From positions 1 to 29,432 of the IMG/VR virus record IMGVR_UViG_3300042289_000372: a stretch of DNA of 29,432 nucleotides; one strand, given 5' to 3'. Below the pieces are notes generated by a model. That model was not told where the DNA came from. It did not search any database and worked only from the letters and a program-made list of their open reading frames with translations. This DNA comes from a virus. Position 1 is the first letter of the stretch, and each line of letters starts with the position of its first letter. The position numbers and the translations under genes are program-made. Below are positions 1 through 6,181 of this stretch, piece by piece.

Positions 1-23
1 GACAAAATGTGCATCGGGTAAGA

Positions 24-374
24 CTACGCAACACGTTTGAGCACCCTCACCCCAGGTGACAGCCCCTGGTTGTGGTACCCCGGAATATCCTCACCGATCA
101 TAGTTGCGTCACGTATGTCGATGGTGACTGGCCTGAAAAACGTTTCCATCGACACGCCACACAGACGCGCCAACACGTACAGTTCGTCAGCACCCCAACG
201 AACCCGCCCGGCCAGACGATGCGAAACATTTGACTGGGAATAGCCGATCGCATCGCCCAACTCGACCTGTGTAACTCCGCGTGCCTTCATGATCTGAAGC
301 ACTGTCCGATTGTTCACCGTTTCACGTGACGCATTCATAACCAAAGACACTAGTAGTTCTCGAACCATCCACAC
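24..374 (-). CDS. XRE-family helix-turn-helix regulator, probable repressor
   Basis: This is the only convincing minus-strand gene in the window and it is divergent from everything to its right, the usual position of a phage repressor. The helix-turn-helix lies around residues 25-70: a leading helix (TVLQIMKARG), the turn VTQVELGDAIG, the recognition helix YSQSNVSHRLAG, then a helix ending in ARLCGVSMETFF. This layout matches the Cro/C1-type XRE fold. No peptidase or oligomerisation domain is visible in the short C-terminal part, so it is not a LexA/CI-type self-cleaving repressor. Possible starts are GTG at 374, ATG at 368 and ATG at 338 (residue 13); the last would leave about 60 bases for an operator. 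It probably represses the rightward promoter for the genes from 400 on, but that is inferred from position only. Confidence 0.75.
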   Translation of the reverse strand: MWMVRELLVSLVMNASRETVNNRTVLQIMKARGVTQVELGDAIGYSQSNVSHRLAGRVRWGADELYVLARLCGVSMETFFRPVTIDIRDATMIGEDIPGYHNQGLSPGVRVLKRVA

Positions 375-399
375 GCCAATACAGATTATTTGCTAGAAC
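339..399. promoter_or_regulatory. Divergent control region between repressor and rightward genes (weak)
   Basis: The short interval between the two divergent genes must hold at least one promoter. It contains a small interrupted dyad, GTTC-TC-GAAC at 356-365, a palindromic ACTAGT at 349-354, and another GAAC at 396-399. On the minus strand TAATCT (within 380-390) could serve as a -10 element. No clear -35/-10 pair was found for the plus strand. The dyad lies inside the longest reading of the repressor gene, and would be free only if that gene starts at 338. Confidence 0.25.
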
Positions 400-618
400 G
401 TGTGCATGGACCAAACGACCCAGGCGCTCATTCAACTAAATGATGCCGCTGACCTATTGCAGCAGGCGCAGAAAACCCTTACAGAACAAGGCTTTCTGTC
501 GGACATGCAACGTGCTCACCTGTTAAAGGCAGCGTCATCGTTGGTGACGGTGGTTGCGCAGATAGCACCACGACTACTCAATGTCAACACCCATCCTGCG
601 GCTGGTGAATACGTATGA
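400..618 (+). CDS. Small helical protein of unknown function
   Basis: A 72-residue protein from GTG 400, or 70 residues from ATG 406. It is mostly amphipathic helix (residues 5-58, rich in Ala, Leu and Gln) with no recognised motif. It is the first plus-strand gene after the repressor and its stop overlaps the start of the next gene by 4 bases (ATGA), so the two are translated together. No ribosome binding site is obvious and the gene could be leaderless if transcription begins near 390-400. By position it could be a Cro-like or antirepressor partner, but nothing in the sequence shows that. Confidence 0.6.
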   Translation: MCMDQTTQALIQLNDAADLLQQAQKTLTEQGFLSDMQRAHLLKAASSLVTVVAQIAPRLLNVNTHPAAGEYV

Positions 619-824
619 GTGTTTACAACCGGAAGGGCTACCGGACGACCGGTCAGGCCGCCACGATCCTCGGGGTACATCCCGCGACTGTCAACAACTG
701 GTGCAACTCGGACATCATCGAATATGTCGTGACGCCTGCCGGGTGGCGGCTGATCCCGGACAAAGAGATCGAGCGGATGCGCAAAGTGTTAGCGCAGCGG
801 ACGAAGGGTCGTCGCACCGCATAA
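615..824 (+). CDS. Excisionase/MerR-like helix-turn-helix protein
   Basis: A 69-residue DNA-binding protein of the winged-helix HTH_17/AlpA/Xis type. Evidence is the start of the fold YRTTGQAATILGVHPATVNN (a helix, a turn, and a recognition helix), followed by a wing with the typical ending GWRLIPDKEIERM, and a basic tail (KGRRTA). Proteins of this size and layout act as excisionases or as small transcription factors in temperate phages. There is no integrase in the window, so a regulatory role is at least as likely as an excision role. It overlaps the preceding gene by 4 bases and is followed at once by a strong hairpin. Confidence 0.65.
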   Translation: MSVYNRKGYRTTGQAATILGVHPATVNNWCNSDIIEYVVTPAGWRLIPDKEIERMRKVLAQRTKGRRTA

Positions 825-828
825 GACC

Positions 829-863
829 GTGCGCCCGACCCACCTTTCCCCGGTTGGGCGCAC
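829..863 (+). terminator. Strong RNA hairpin after the regulatory genes
   Basis: GTGCGCCCGACC (829-840) pairs with GGTTGGGCGCAC (852-863): 12 base pairs with one G-U, loop of 11 bases. It begins 4 bases after the preceding stop codon. There is no T-run behind it, so by itself it is a poor intrinsic terminator; it may be an attenuator, a processing site or an mRNA-stabilising structure. Confidence 0.5.
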
Positions 864-887
864 ACCTGGGCAACACACAAATAAGCA

Positions 888-935
888 GAAACCGACCGCC
901 ACATCCCGCAAAGAACAGACGGCCGGTTTCCTTTT
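888..935 (+). terminator. Second hairpin with a short T-tract
   Basis: GAAACCGACC (888-897) pairs with GGCCGGTTTC (921-930) with one A-C mismatch; the loop is long (23 bases) and CTTTT follows. It could be a weak intrinsic terminator that limits transcription from the regulatory genes into the early operon. The next gene starts 18 bases later behind a good ribosome binding site. Apart from these two hairpins the 825-953 gap shows no convincing promoter. Confidence 0.4.
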
Positions 936-953
936 AGAAAGGAACACCGTTAG

Positions 954-1100
954 ATGTCCCATCCCACGTTAACAGACAGGCTGCTAGTTCTCGCGGCCCT
1001 ACTCCTAGCCGCCTCACTCCCGATTATTGGCGTCTTGCACTACCGGCACACCGGCACCGCCCCGTTGACCACGAACGTCTACTGCGGCGAGGTGTGCTGA
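954..1100 (+). CDS. Small single-span membrane protein
   Basis: A 48-residue reading frame, ATG 954 to TGA 1098-1100, preceded by AGAAAGGAA (936-944), the clearest ribosome binding site in this part of the window. After a short polar start it has one hydrophobic helix, roughly residues 9-28 (LLVLAALLLAASLPIIGVL), then a short tail ending in YCGEVC. Its TGA overlaps the ATG of the next gene (TGATG). It is first in the early operon and belongs to a scattered set of small membrane proteins (3474, 4189, 5987, 11230). Function unknown. Confidence 0.6.
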   Translation: MSHPTLTDRLLVLAALLLAASLPIIGVLHYRHTGTAPLTTNVYCGEVC

Positions 1101-1699
1101 TGGGACGCGTAATCCAACGAGTCCCATTGGACTTCAACTGGCCGGTAGGCGAAACCTGGCTGGGCTACAGCGTGCAGGTCCAGTATCCAAAGTGCCCTGA
1201 CTGCACTGATCGTGGCACACCATCCGGCTACAGCGAACTGTACAGAACGATCTATATCGAGCTTGACAAGGGCACCGTTAAATGGCCAGACGGTGTGCCG
1301 CATTGGGACATGTTCAAAGCGGTTCGCCACGTTGGAGAGTCACGTGGGTTGTCGGTTGAAAACGACCTTCACTGCTCGCGTTGCAAAGGGTACGGCGATC
1401 TAGCAACCGACGAGCTACGCGCGTGGGAAGAAGCAATGCCAGAAACGCCGATTCCTAAGGGTGATGGCTGGCAGCTTTGGGAGACCGTCGGTGACTCACC
1501 GATGTCACCAGTGTTCGCTACTGACACTGAGCTTGTTGACTGGATGATGGTCAACGACTGGGCGTCTTTTGGTCGTCGATTCAACCGCGAGGACACAGAA
1601 CACTTTGTGCGCGCAGGGTACGCCCCAAGTTTTGTCGTCATGGTGAAAGCTGGCGAAACCCAAATTGTCGACGGTGTGACTGCGACGGTGCAGCAATGA
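1100..1699 (+). CDS. Hypothetical protein with two Cys pairs (zinc-ribbon-like)
   Basis: A 199-residue protein. The ATG at 1100 overlaps the preceding stop and is preferred to the in-frame GTG at 1094. The N-terminal half holds two CXXC pairs, CPDC near residue 32 and CSRC near residue 93, each followed by a small Gly-rich stretch, which suggests one split zinc-binding module resembling the DnaJ central domain. The rest is an acidic, Trp-rich domain (WQLWETVGDS, DWMMVNDWASF) with no known match. It overlaps the nuclease gene downstream by 4 bases. Possible roles are nucleic-acid binding or partnership with that nuclease; neither is shown. Confidence 0.7.
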   Translation: MGRVIQRVPLDFNWPVGETWLGYSVQVQYPKCPDCTDRGTPSGYSELYRTIYIELDKGTVKWPDGVPHWDMFKAVRHVGESRGLSVENDLHCSRCKGYGDLATDELRAWEEAMPETPIPKGDGWQLWETVGDSPMSPVFATDTELVDWMMVNDWASFGRRFNREDTEHFVRAGYAPSFVVMVKAGETQIVDGVTATVQQ

Positions 1700-2484
1700 C
1701 CGCGCCCGCATTGGCGAAACAGGTAGGCGACGAACGTTTCTACAACGTTGACGGTGTTGACCTGCCGTCGGTGTCAACAGTCAAATCGGTTGTTGCTGCG
1801 AAGGCCATTGAGACTTGGAAGCAGAAGCGGATTGCTGCTGCGTTGGCTGCTGACCCTGAGCTTCTTGCTATGGCTGCTGATGAGCGGACGTTGTATCAGG
1901 CGACGAGGTTGGCCCTGGAGTCCGGTAATGAGGCCGCAGATTTTGGGACGGCCGTTCACGCAGCGGTCGAACATTTTGAGGCTACTGGCGAGATCGCACA
2001 CGTAGGCGACGACGAGTCCATTGCGGACCGTGTGACGGCCTGTGTCCGTAACTATGTCGCACTCAAACATGAAGTCGACTTTGAGACGGTACAGGTTGAG
2101 CGCACTGTTGCGAACATGACGGTTGGCTATGCGGGGACGTTGGATCAGATGATCCGCATCGGCTCAGCGTTGATGATCGGCGACGTTAAGACAGGTTCAC
2201 GCAAAGCAATCAAAGAAAAGATCGGCGGGTTTGCCTATCAGCTTGCCGCCTATGCGAACGCGGAAGGCTGGGTAACCGAGACCAGCAGCCTGCAACCGTT
2301 CACCGACGAGGAACGTCCGATCGCGCATCGTGGCGCGATCATCTGGCTCGACCCCGACTTTGCCGAACTTTGGCTAGTCGAACTTGGTGAGGCTTGGTGC
2401 GCGTTGCGGGCGCAGCGTGTCCTGTGGATGGCAGAGCAGGGCAAGGGTGCCTGGGCGACTGAGGCTTGGCGGGTCGACCAATGA
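1696..2484 (+). CDS. RecB/Cas4-like PD-(D/E)XK exonuclease
   Basis: A 262-residue nuclease of the RecB/Cas4 type. The ordered motifs are all present: GTAVHAAVEHF with the metal-site His near residue 88, GYAGTLDQM with Asp 150, GDVKTG giving the D163-x-K165 core, and YQLAAYANA giving the Q182-x3-Y186 motif that defines the RecB group. No Cys cluster for an iron-sulphur centre is seen, which separates it from true Cas4. Such phage enzymes resect double-stranded DNA ends for recombination or process replication intermediates. With the RusA-like resolvase and the probable ssDNA-binding protein downstream it forms a recombination set. It overlaps both neighbours by 4 bases. Confidence 0.85.
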   Translation: MTAPALAKQVGDERFYNVDGVDLPSVSTVKSVVAAKAIETWKQKRIAAALAADPELLAMAADERTLYQATRLALESGNEAADFGTAVHAAVEHFEATGEIAHVGDDESIADRVTACVRNYVALKHEVDFETVQVERTVANMTVGYAGTLDQMIRIGSALMIGDVKTGSRKAIKEKIGGFAYQLAAYANAEGWVTETSSLQPFTDEERPIAHRGAIIWLDPDFAELWLVELGEAWCALRAQRVLWMAEQGKGAWATEAWRVDQ

Positions 2485-2810
2485 CCGTATTTCGCTACGC
2501 AGACGAACAACGCGCCGCTGTACTAGAAGCGCTAGGCGAAGGCTGGCAAGCGGACGCCGACTCTCATAACAGTTGGTCATACCCCAGGAACAACGCCACC
2601 TATCTTTACGGTCCGCGTGTCAACAGCTACCACTGGCTTGGTGAACTTTGGCTAACCGCTGGGTTAGACGAGGACAAAGTTTGTGAGAACAATGAGCTGT
2701 CGTTGACACAGGTTGAACAGCTTGCAAAAGAGGCAGCAGAGGTTGCTGGCTTGTTGCGTGTTGCTGCGGTTCGTCTACGTGCTGCCGGTTTCCTTCAGGT
2801 GCAGCGATGA
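2481..2810 (+). CDS. Hypothetical early protein
   Basis: A 109-residue protein from ATG 2481, which overlaps the nuclease stop in the standard ATGA arrangement; the in-frame TTG upstream at 2466 is less likely. The first half is aromatic and polar (YRxNATYLYGPRVNSYHWLG region), the second half is one long amphipathic helix (about residues 72-105: LTQVEQLAKEAAEVAG and on). No family recognised. Co-expressed with the recombination genes, so a role near DNA metabolism is possible but unsupported. Confidence 0.65.
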   Translation: MTVFRYADEQRAAVLEALGEGWQADADSHNSWSYPRNNATYLYGPRVNSYHWLGELWLTAGLDEDKVCENNELSLTQVEQLAKEAAEVAGLLRVAAVRLRAAGFLQVQR

Positions 2811-3292
2811 GCGCGCCGATCCGAGGCCGTCATATTCTCTGGCGGCAAGAACCCCTACGCCACCCGTCAACCCTCGCATCAAAAGCAGAGGTCCGTAGCT
2901 TCTACTGGCTACTCAAATCGTTGTCACCGGATGCACAGCAACGTGTCCTAGCAATCTGGCCCGAGGGTGTCCGCTTGGCCGCACCGTATGAGGCGACCGT
3001 CGACGACCTAGCCGCCGCAAAGAGAGCGTTGCAGCGTGCGTCGTTTAACGACGGCGACAAGCCTCACTTCCTCATCCCCGACCCTGAACTGTCAGAGATG
3101 CGTAACCGGCTGATCAGCGCACGTTTCCACATGATGCCCGCCGACCTTGTGCAGGTTGCTCTCTACGAGTTTGACCAGATCTGCCCTACCCCACACCGCA
3201 GCACACGTAACGGGTTCACACACCTACACGCGTTAGCCGTCGAAGGCATACGCATAGGGCAGCTGCGAGGTCAACAGGAGCTTGCCGTATGA
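2807..3292 (+). CDS. Hypothetical early protein
   Basis: A 161-residue, mostly helical, basic protein. The N-terminal 15 residues are basic (RGRHILWRQEPLRHPS); helices rich in Leu and Arg follow, and the C-terminal part is His-rich (HLHALAVEGIRIGQLRG). No catalytic motif was recognised. Four-base overlaps tie it to both neighbours. From here to about 8.2 kb the coding strand becomes visibly C- and A-rich compared with the previous two genes. Confidence 0.65.
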   Translation: MSAPIRGRHILWRQEPLRHPSTLASKAEVRSFYWLLKSLSPDAQQRVLAIWPEGVRLAAPYEATVDDLAAAKRALQRASFNDGDKPHFLIPDPELSEMRNRLISARFHMMPADLVQVALYEFDQICPTPHRSTRNGFTHLHALAVEGIRIGQLRGQQELAV

Positions 3293-3477
3293 GTCCGCGC
3301 GAACTACGTGACCGTCAACCAAACGTCGACTATGTCAGCCGCAAAGAACTCGTCAACTGGCTAGACGACCGCATACACGAACACACCCACTATCAAGGCG
3401 ACTACGTCACAAAACGCGAACGCAGCGCATATGTCACCTGCCGTGCCTACGTCCTACAAATGGAGCTACACCAATGA
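3289..3477 (+). CDS. Small hypothetical protein
   Basis: A 62-residue charged protein, with many Arg, Asp and Tyr and several His residues (DDRIHEHTHYQGDYV). No motif recognised. It overlaps the upstream and downstream genes by 4 bases each, which supports it as a real gene in the operon. Confidence 0.6.
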   Translation: MSPRELRDRQPNVDYVSRKELVNWLDDRIHEHTHYQGDYVTKRERSAYVTCRAYVLQMELHQ

Positions 3478-3770
3478 TCCAAACATTCATCGCCACCCTC
3501 GCAGTCGGCTTGGCAGCCTATGGGCTGATCTGGACAACACGACAGACAAATGCGTATGCACGCGACGCGGAACGATACCGGCACGCAACCAGCCTCTACG
3601 ACCAGTCCATCGTCGCCTCTATGAACCTTGTAACCGGCCGTACCGCAATCGTCCACAACATTACATTCGACGTTAAAGAATCGAAAACTGTTGAGGGACA
3701 AACCGTTGTCACCGGAACGTCGTCTACAGGTCATGTGTTGACCGCAACAGTCTGGCCAGGCCAACAATGA
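3474..3770 (+). CDS. Single-span membrane protein with extracytoplasmic domain
   Basis: A 98-residue protein with one N-terminal hydrophobic helix (about residues 3-21, FIATLAVGLAAYGLIW) followed by a soluble tail with Thr/Val-rich beta strands (residues 50-95). The tail has no Lys/Arg-rich retention signal near the helix except TTRQ, so topology is uncertain. Overlaps both neighbours by 4 bases. Function unknown; it is one of several small membrane proteins in the early operon. Confidence 0.6.
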   Translation: MIQTFIATLAVGLAAYGLIWTTRQTNAYARDAERYRHATSLYDQSIVASMNLVTGRTAIVHNITFDVKESKTVEGQTVVTGTSSTGHVLTATVWPGQQ

Positions 3771-4192
3771 TCATCCGCGTAACAGGACACCCCATGCCCA
3801 AAGGGTCGTGGACATCTATCAGGCGAGGACAGCACAACGTCCTAATCCCCGCAGGCACAAAGAAGTCACGTGAACTGTACGCAGACTGGGCTTACAGGGT
3901 AGAGCAGGCCGGCGTCGAAACAGTCACCGACGATCGTTACTACCCGACCGTGCACGCAGTCTCCGTCAACGTCGACTTTCGACTACACCGCGGCAAAACA
4001 GTCAAACGGATCATGCACACCGTCGCACCAGACGTTGACAAGCTGGCACGCGCCGTACTCGACCCGCTCACCGGCATCGTCTGGAAAGACGACAGCCAAG
4101 TCGTCGACCTACAAGCAACGAAACGATACGCCCGTGCAGACGAACAACCCGGCGCAACCATCTACATCACAACACTCGGAGAAGAACAATGA
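3767..4192 (+). CDS. RusA-like Holliday junction resolvase
   Basis: A 141-residue endonuclease of the RusA family, which cuts four-way DNA junctions as a dimer. Diagnostic pieces are the N-terminal HPMPKGSW, and the catalytic stretch in which PDVDKLARAVLD (residues 88-99) is followed by LTGIVWKDDSQV (residues 101-112) and a Lys at 119. The acidic residues D89, D91, D99, D108 and D109 would bind the metal. In most RusA proteins the position after the second Asp is Asn (DxDN); here it is Lys. The length is close to the family norm. It probably clears branched DNA before packaging. Confidence 0.88.
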   Translation: MIIRVTGHPMPKGSWTSIRRGQHNVLIPAGTKKSRELYADWAYRVEQAGVETVTDDRYYPTVHAVSVNVDFRLHRGKTVKRIMHTVAPDVDKLARAVLDPLTGIVWKDDSQVVDLQATKRYARADEQPGATIYITTLGEEQ

Positions 4193-4407
4193 CCCTTGCA
4201 ATCGTCGTCAACACGATCATCAGCATCACAGCCGCATGGATCTCGGCAGCCGCATATCAGAAAGCCACACGCACCCGACAACAATGCGCGCGACAAGTCA
4301 ACCAGCTACGCGTCGAAACAGCCCACAAGTACCAGCGCAAACCCGCCGCCCGATACCAGCCCCGCCCACACAAAACATTCAACCGAGAGAAAGGACAATT
4401 CGAATGA
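4189..4407 (+). CDS. Small membrane-anchored basic protein
   Basis: A 72-residue protein with one N-terminal hydrophobic helix (about residues 2-22, ending ISAAAY) and a strongly basic, Arg/Gln-rich tail (residues 25-70). The tail would remain in the cytoplasm by the positive-inside rule and could touch nucleic acid or membrane lipid. Four-base overlaps on both sides. No family recognised. Confidence 0.6.
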   Translation: MTLAIVVNTIISITAAWISAAAYQKATRTRQQCARQVNQLRVETAHKYQRKPAARYQPRPHKTFNREKGQFE

Positions 4408-4583
4408 GCGACCAGCTCGAACAAGAAGTCATACGGCTACGCATCGCCAACACGCTACGACCCCTAATCAGTCAGGCCGTATACGACGGAGTACGCGAAG
4501 CATTCCCATCAATCCCACCGTTAGACGCATACGACAAGTCACAAGTAATTGTTCGCAACATCCCCATACAAACCCACCAATAG
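4404..4583 (+). CDS. Small hypothetical protein
   Basis: A 59-residue protein starting at ATG 4404, which overlaps the upstream stop (ATGA); GAGAAAGGAC lies just upstream (4386-4395). A longer reading of the same frame runs back into the RusA gene and is not needed. It is helical (residues 3-34) with a conserved-looking SIPPLDAYDKSQ stretch. No family recognised. Confidence 0.55.
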   Translation: MSDQLEQEVIRLRIANTLRPLISQAVYDGVREAFPSIPPLDAYDKSQVIVRNIPIQTHQ

Positions 4584-4599
4584 AAAGAGACACACAATC

Positions 4600-5007
4600 A
4601 TGGAATACAAAAAGTACAGCGAGAACACCGGCGACTTCGCAGACGCCTGGACACCAGAACCCGACGAAAAGATTGAAGGCGTCGTGCAGGAGATCGCCAC
4701 GATCGAAGGTAAGTTCGGACCCTACCCCTGCATCACCATCGTCACAGCCGACGGGACACGAGTCGCCGTACACGCCGCACGCAGCGTCCTACGCGACCAG
4801 ACAAACGGGTTGATCAACAAGCATGATCTGAAGGTTGGCGACACTTACGGTGCACATTATGTCGGCCCCGTCAAATCAAAGACAGGCAACACATATCATG
4901 ATTACAACGTCGCATACGAACCAGCCTCCGCCGGTACACCCGCACCCGAAGCCGCCGCGCCTGTAGCCACACCTGCTGCTGCTGCTGATGAGGGGCCGGA
5001 CTTCTAA
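4600..5007 (+). CDS. Probable single-stranded DNA-binding protein (OB-fold-like)
   Basis: A 135-residue protein from ATG 4600, behind AGAAAGAG (4582-4589). Residues 22-112 read as short alternating beta strands (KIEGVVQEI, CITIVTADG, RVAVHAARSVL, KVGDTYGAHYVG) consistent with an OB-type barrel. An Ala/Pro-rich flexible linker (113-128) leads to an acidic tip ending DEGPDF. An acidic tail with a terminal Phe is the hallmark of bacterial and phage SSB proteins, where it recruits replication partners. The fold is inferred by eye and the classical SSB sequence signature is not obvious, so a different OB-fold protein remains possible. Position between the resolvase and primase genes agrees with the call. 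Confidence 0.55.
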   Translation: MEYKKYSENTGDFADAWTPEPDEKIEGVVQEIATIEGKFGPYPCITIVTADGTRVAVHAARSVLRDQTNGLINKHDLKVGDTYGAHYVGPVKSKTGNTYHDYNVAYEPASAGTPAPEAAAPVATPAAAADEGPDF

Positions 5008-5264
5008 TGCGACTACGACGACAACCCAAAGAGGCACCGCAAGCAGGCGTACCAACAATGAATCTGACAAACGTGCCAGACAACTTGTTTAACGAGGCAG
5101 TACGTAACACGCTGCTTGACTCACTCGGCGAAAACGTCAAAGGCATCCAGTTCGACATGGACGGCGTCTACGACCAGCTACGCACACTCCGCGCAACCGT
5201 CATCGACCTCAACACCCGGCTCATGCAACTAGAAGGCGACGAATACGAGGACAACGATGAGTGA
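5007..5264 (+). CDS. Hypothetical protein with coiled-coil region
   Basis: An 85-residue protein; its ATG at 5007 overlaps the preceding TAA (TAATG). An internal ATG at 5058 (before NLTNVPDN) is an alternative start that would remove a basic, less regular N-terminus. Residues 20-75 are heptad-like (DQLRTLRATVIDLNTRLMQL), and the C-terminal end is very acidic (EGDEYEDNDE), like the tail of DNA-mimic or SSB-interacting proteins. No family recognised. Confidence 0.6.
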   Translation: MRLRRQPKEAPQAGVPTMNLTNVPDNLFNEAVRNTLLDSLGENVKGIQFDMDGVYDQLRTLRATVIDLNTRLMQLEGDEYEDNDE

Positions 5265-5514
5265 CAGTCACCACGCCGAACGCCCGGAACGGGCAGAGCA
5301 AGAGTTGGCCCGCCCATATCCGTTCGGCGAACGAGTCGAACACGTCCAAGCATGGATGAGTCAGCAAGCAGACGCCGCACGCAAAATCAGCTACAGCGCC
5401 CACGACGACGACCAAGCCGCCCGCTGGTACCACGGATACGCACACGGCATGAGTGTGGCCGCAGAACACCTAGCCCACCTAATCGACAACGCACACAAAG
5501 GAGACAAACAGTGA
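5257..5514 (+). CDS. Small His-rich hypothetical protein
   Basis: An 85-residue protein with many His, Ala and Asp residues (SHHAERPERAEQ; RWYHGYAHGMSVAAEHLAHL). Helical throughout. Overlaps the upstream gene by 8 bases, and its end carries the ribosome binding site AAAGGAG (5498-5504) of the next gene. No family recognised. Confidence 0.6.
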   Translation: MSDSHHAERPERAEQELARPYPFGERVEHVQAWMSQQADAARKISYSAHDDDQAARWYHGYAHGMSVAAEHLAHLIDNAHKGDKQ

Positions 5515-5990
5515 ACCCATCTGAGATGACCGTATGGGACCGGCTCGCAATGCACTTCCCTGACTGCACAGCCGACGAGATCAAGACGTGGGCAGACGGC
5601 AGGTTCGACAAATACTGCTACGACATAGTCAAACACACGATCCGCCGCATCGACCATGACGAGTGGGGCTGGCTTGACGAAGAAGGTTTGCGGGCAGCAA
5701 TCGACGCCATGAAACCCAAGCCCTGGCATGTAGTCGCACAAGAAGCCCTAGCCGACTGGGCCAAAGGTATTGATTTAACGTTTAAGTACGACGATATCAG
5801 CGACGCCATTAGATACGAGCTCGAAGGCGAAGCATTCGTCAATGTCTACTCAAACGGCAACATCAGCAGGTTTGACAGCTACTCCGCACAAGACGCTCGT
5901 GACAATCACAACGAGATTGCATCGTTACTTCGTGCCGCCGGACTCACACAGTTCAAGACGTACAAGCTCGTCGAGGACACCGACGAATGA
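5511..5990 (+). CDS. Hypothetical early protein
   Basis: A 159-residue protein. The GTG at 5511 is chosen because AAAGGAG sits 6 bases upstream and the start overlaps the preceding stop (GTGA); the frame is open further upstream but through another gene. It is acidic, rich in Trp and Tyr in the first half (WDRLAMHFPDC, DEWGWLDEEG) and mixed alpha/beta in the second (FVNVYSNGNISRFDSYS). No family recognised. Immediately upstream of a membrane protein and the primase-helicase. Confidence 0.65.
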   Translation: MNPSEMTVWDRLAMHFPDCTADEIKTWADGRFDKYCYDIVKHTIRRIDHDEWGWLDEEGLRAAIDAMKPKPWHVVAQEALADWAKGIDLTFKYDDISDAIRYELEGEAFVNVYSNGNISRFDSYSAQDARDNHNEIASLLRAAGLTQFKTYKLVEDTDE

Positions 5991-6181
5991 GCCTCAGCGA
6001 TCGGCTCCCACCACGCGACACATGGTGGATGTACCTCCTATTTGGACTCATGGTCGGCATGTTTGCGTTTCTTGGATTCGCAGTCGCAAACGACGATGTT
6101 TCAGACGACACACCAAACGTTTACTGTCAGCCAATGGTTGTTGGTAAAACAATCATCTGTCAGCCGCTTGTAGTCCCATGA
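5987..6181 (+). CDS. Small membrane protein
   Basis: A 64-residue protein with one hydrophobic helix at about residues 13-34 (WWMYLLFGLMVGMFAFLGF), then a short Cys-containing tail (YCQPMV; ICQPLV) in which the CQPxV motif is repeated, which could bind metal or form a disulphide outside the cell. Four-base overlaps with both neighbours. Function unknown. Confidence 0.6.
   Translation: MSLSDRLPPRDTWWMYLLFGLMVGMFAFLGFAVANDDVSDDTPNVYCQPMVVGKTIICQPLVVP

Noticed and set aside
1696-2484. True Cas4 (CRISPR-associated) assignment for the nuclease
   Set aside because: No iron-sulphur Cys cluster, no CRISPR repeats or other cas genes; the RecB-type motifs fit a phage recombination exonuclease.
4035-4403. 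Long open frame running from inside the RusA gene to 4583
   Set aside because: It lies across two well-supported genes in another frame; only its last part, from ATG 4404, has an operon-type start and protein-like composition.
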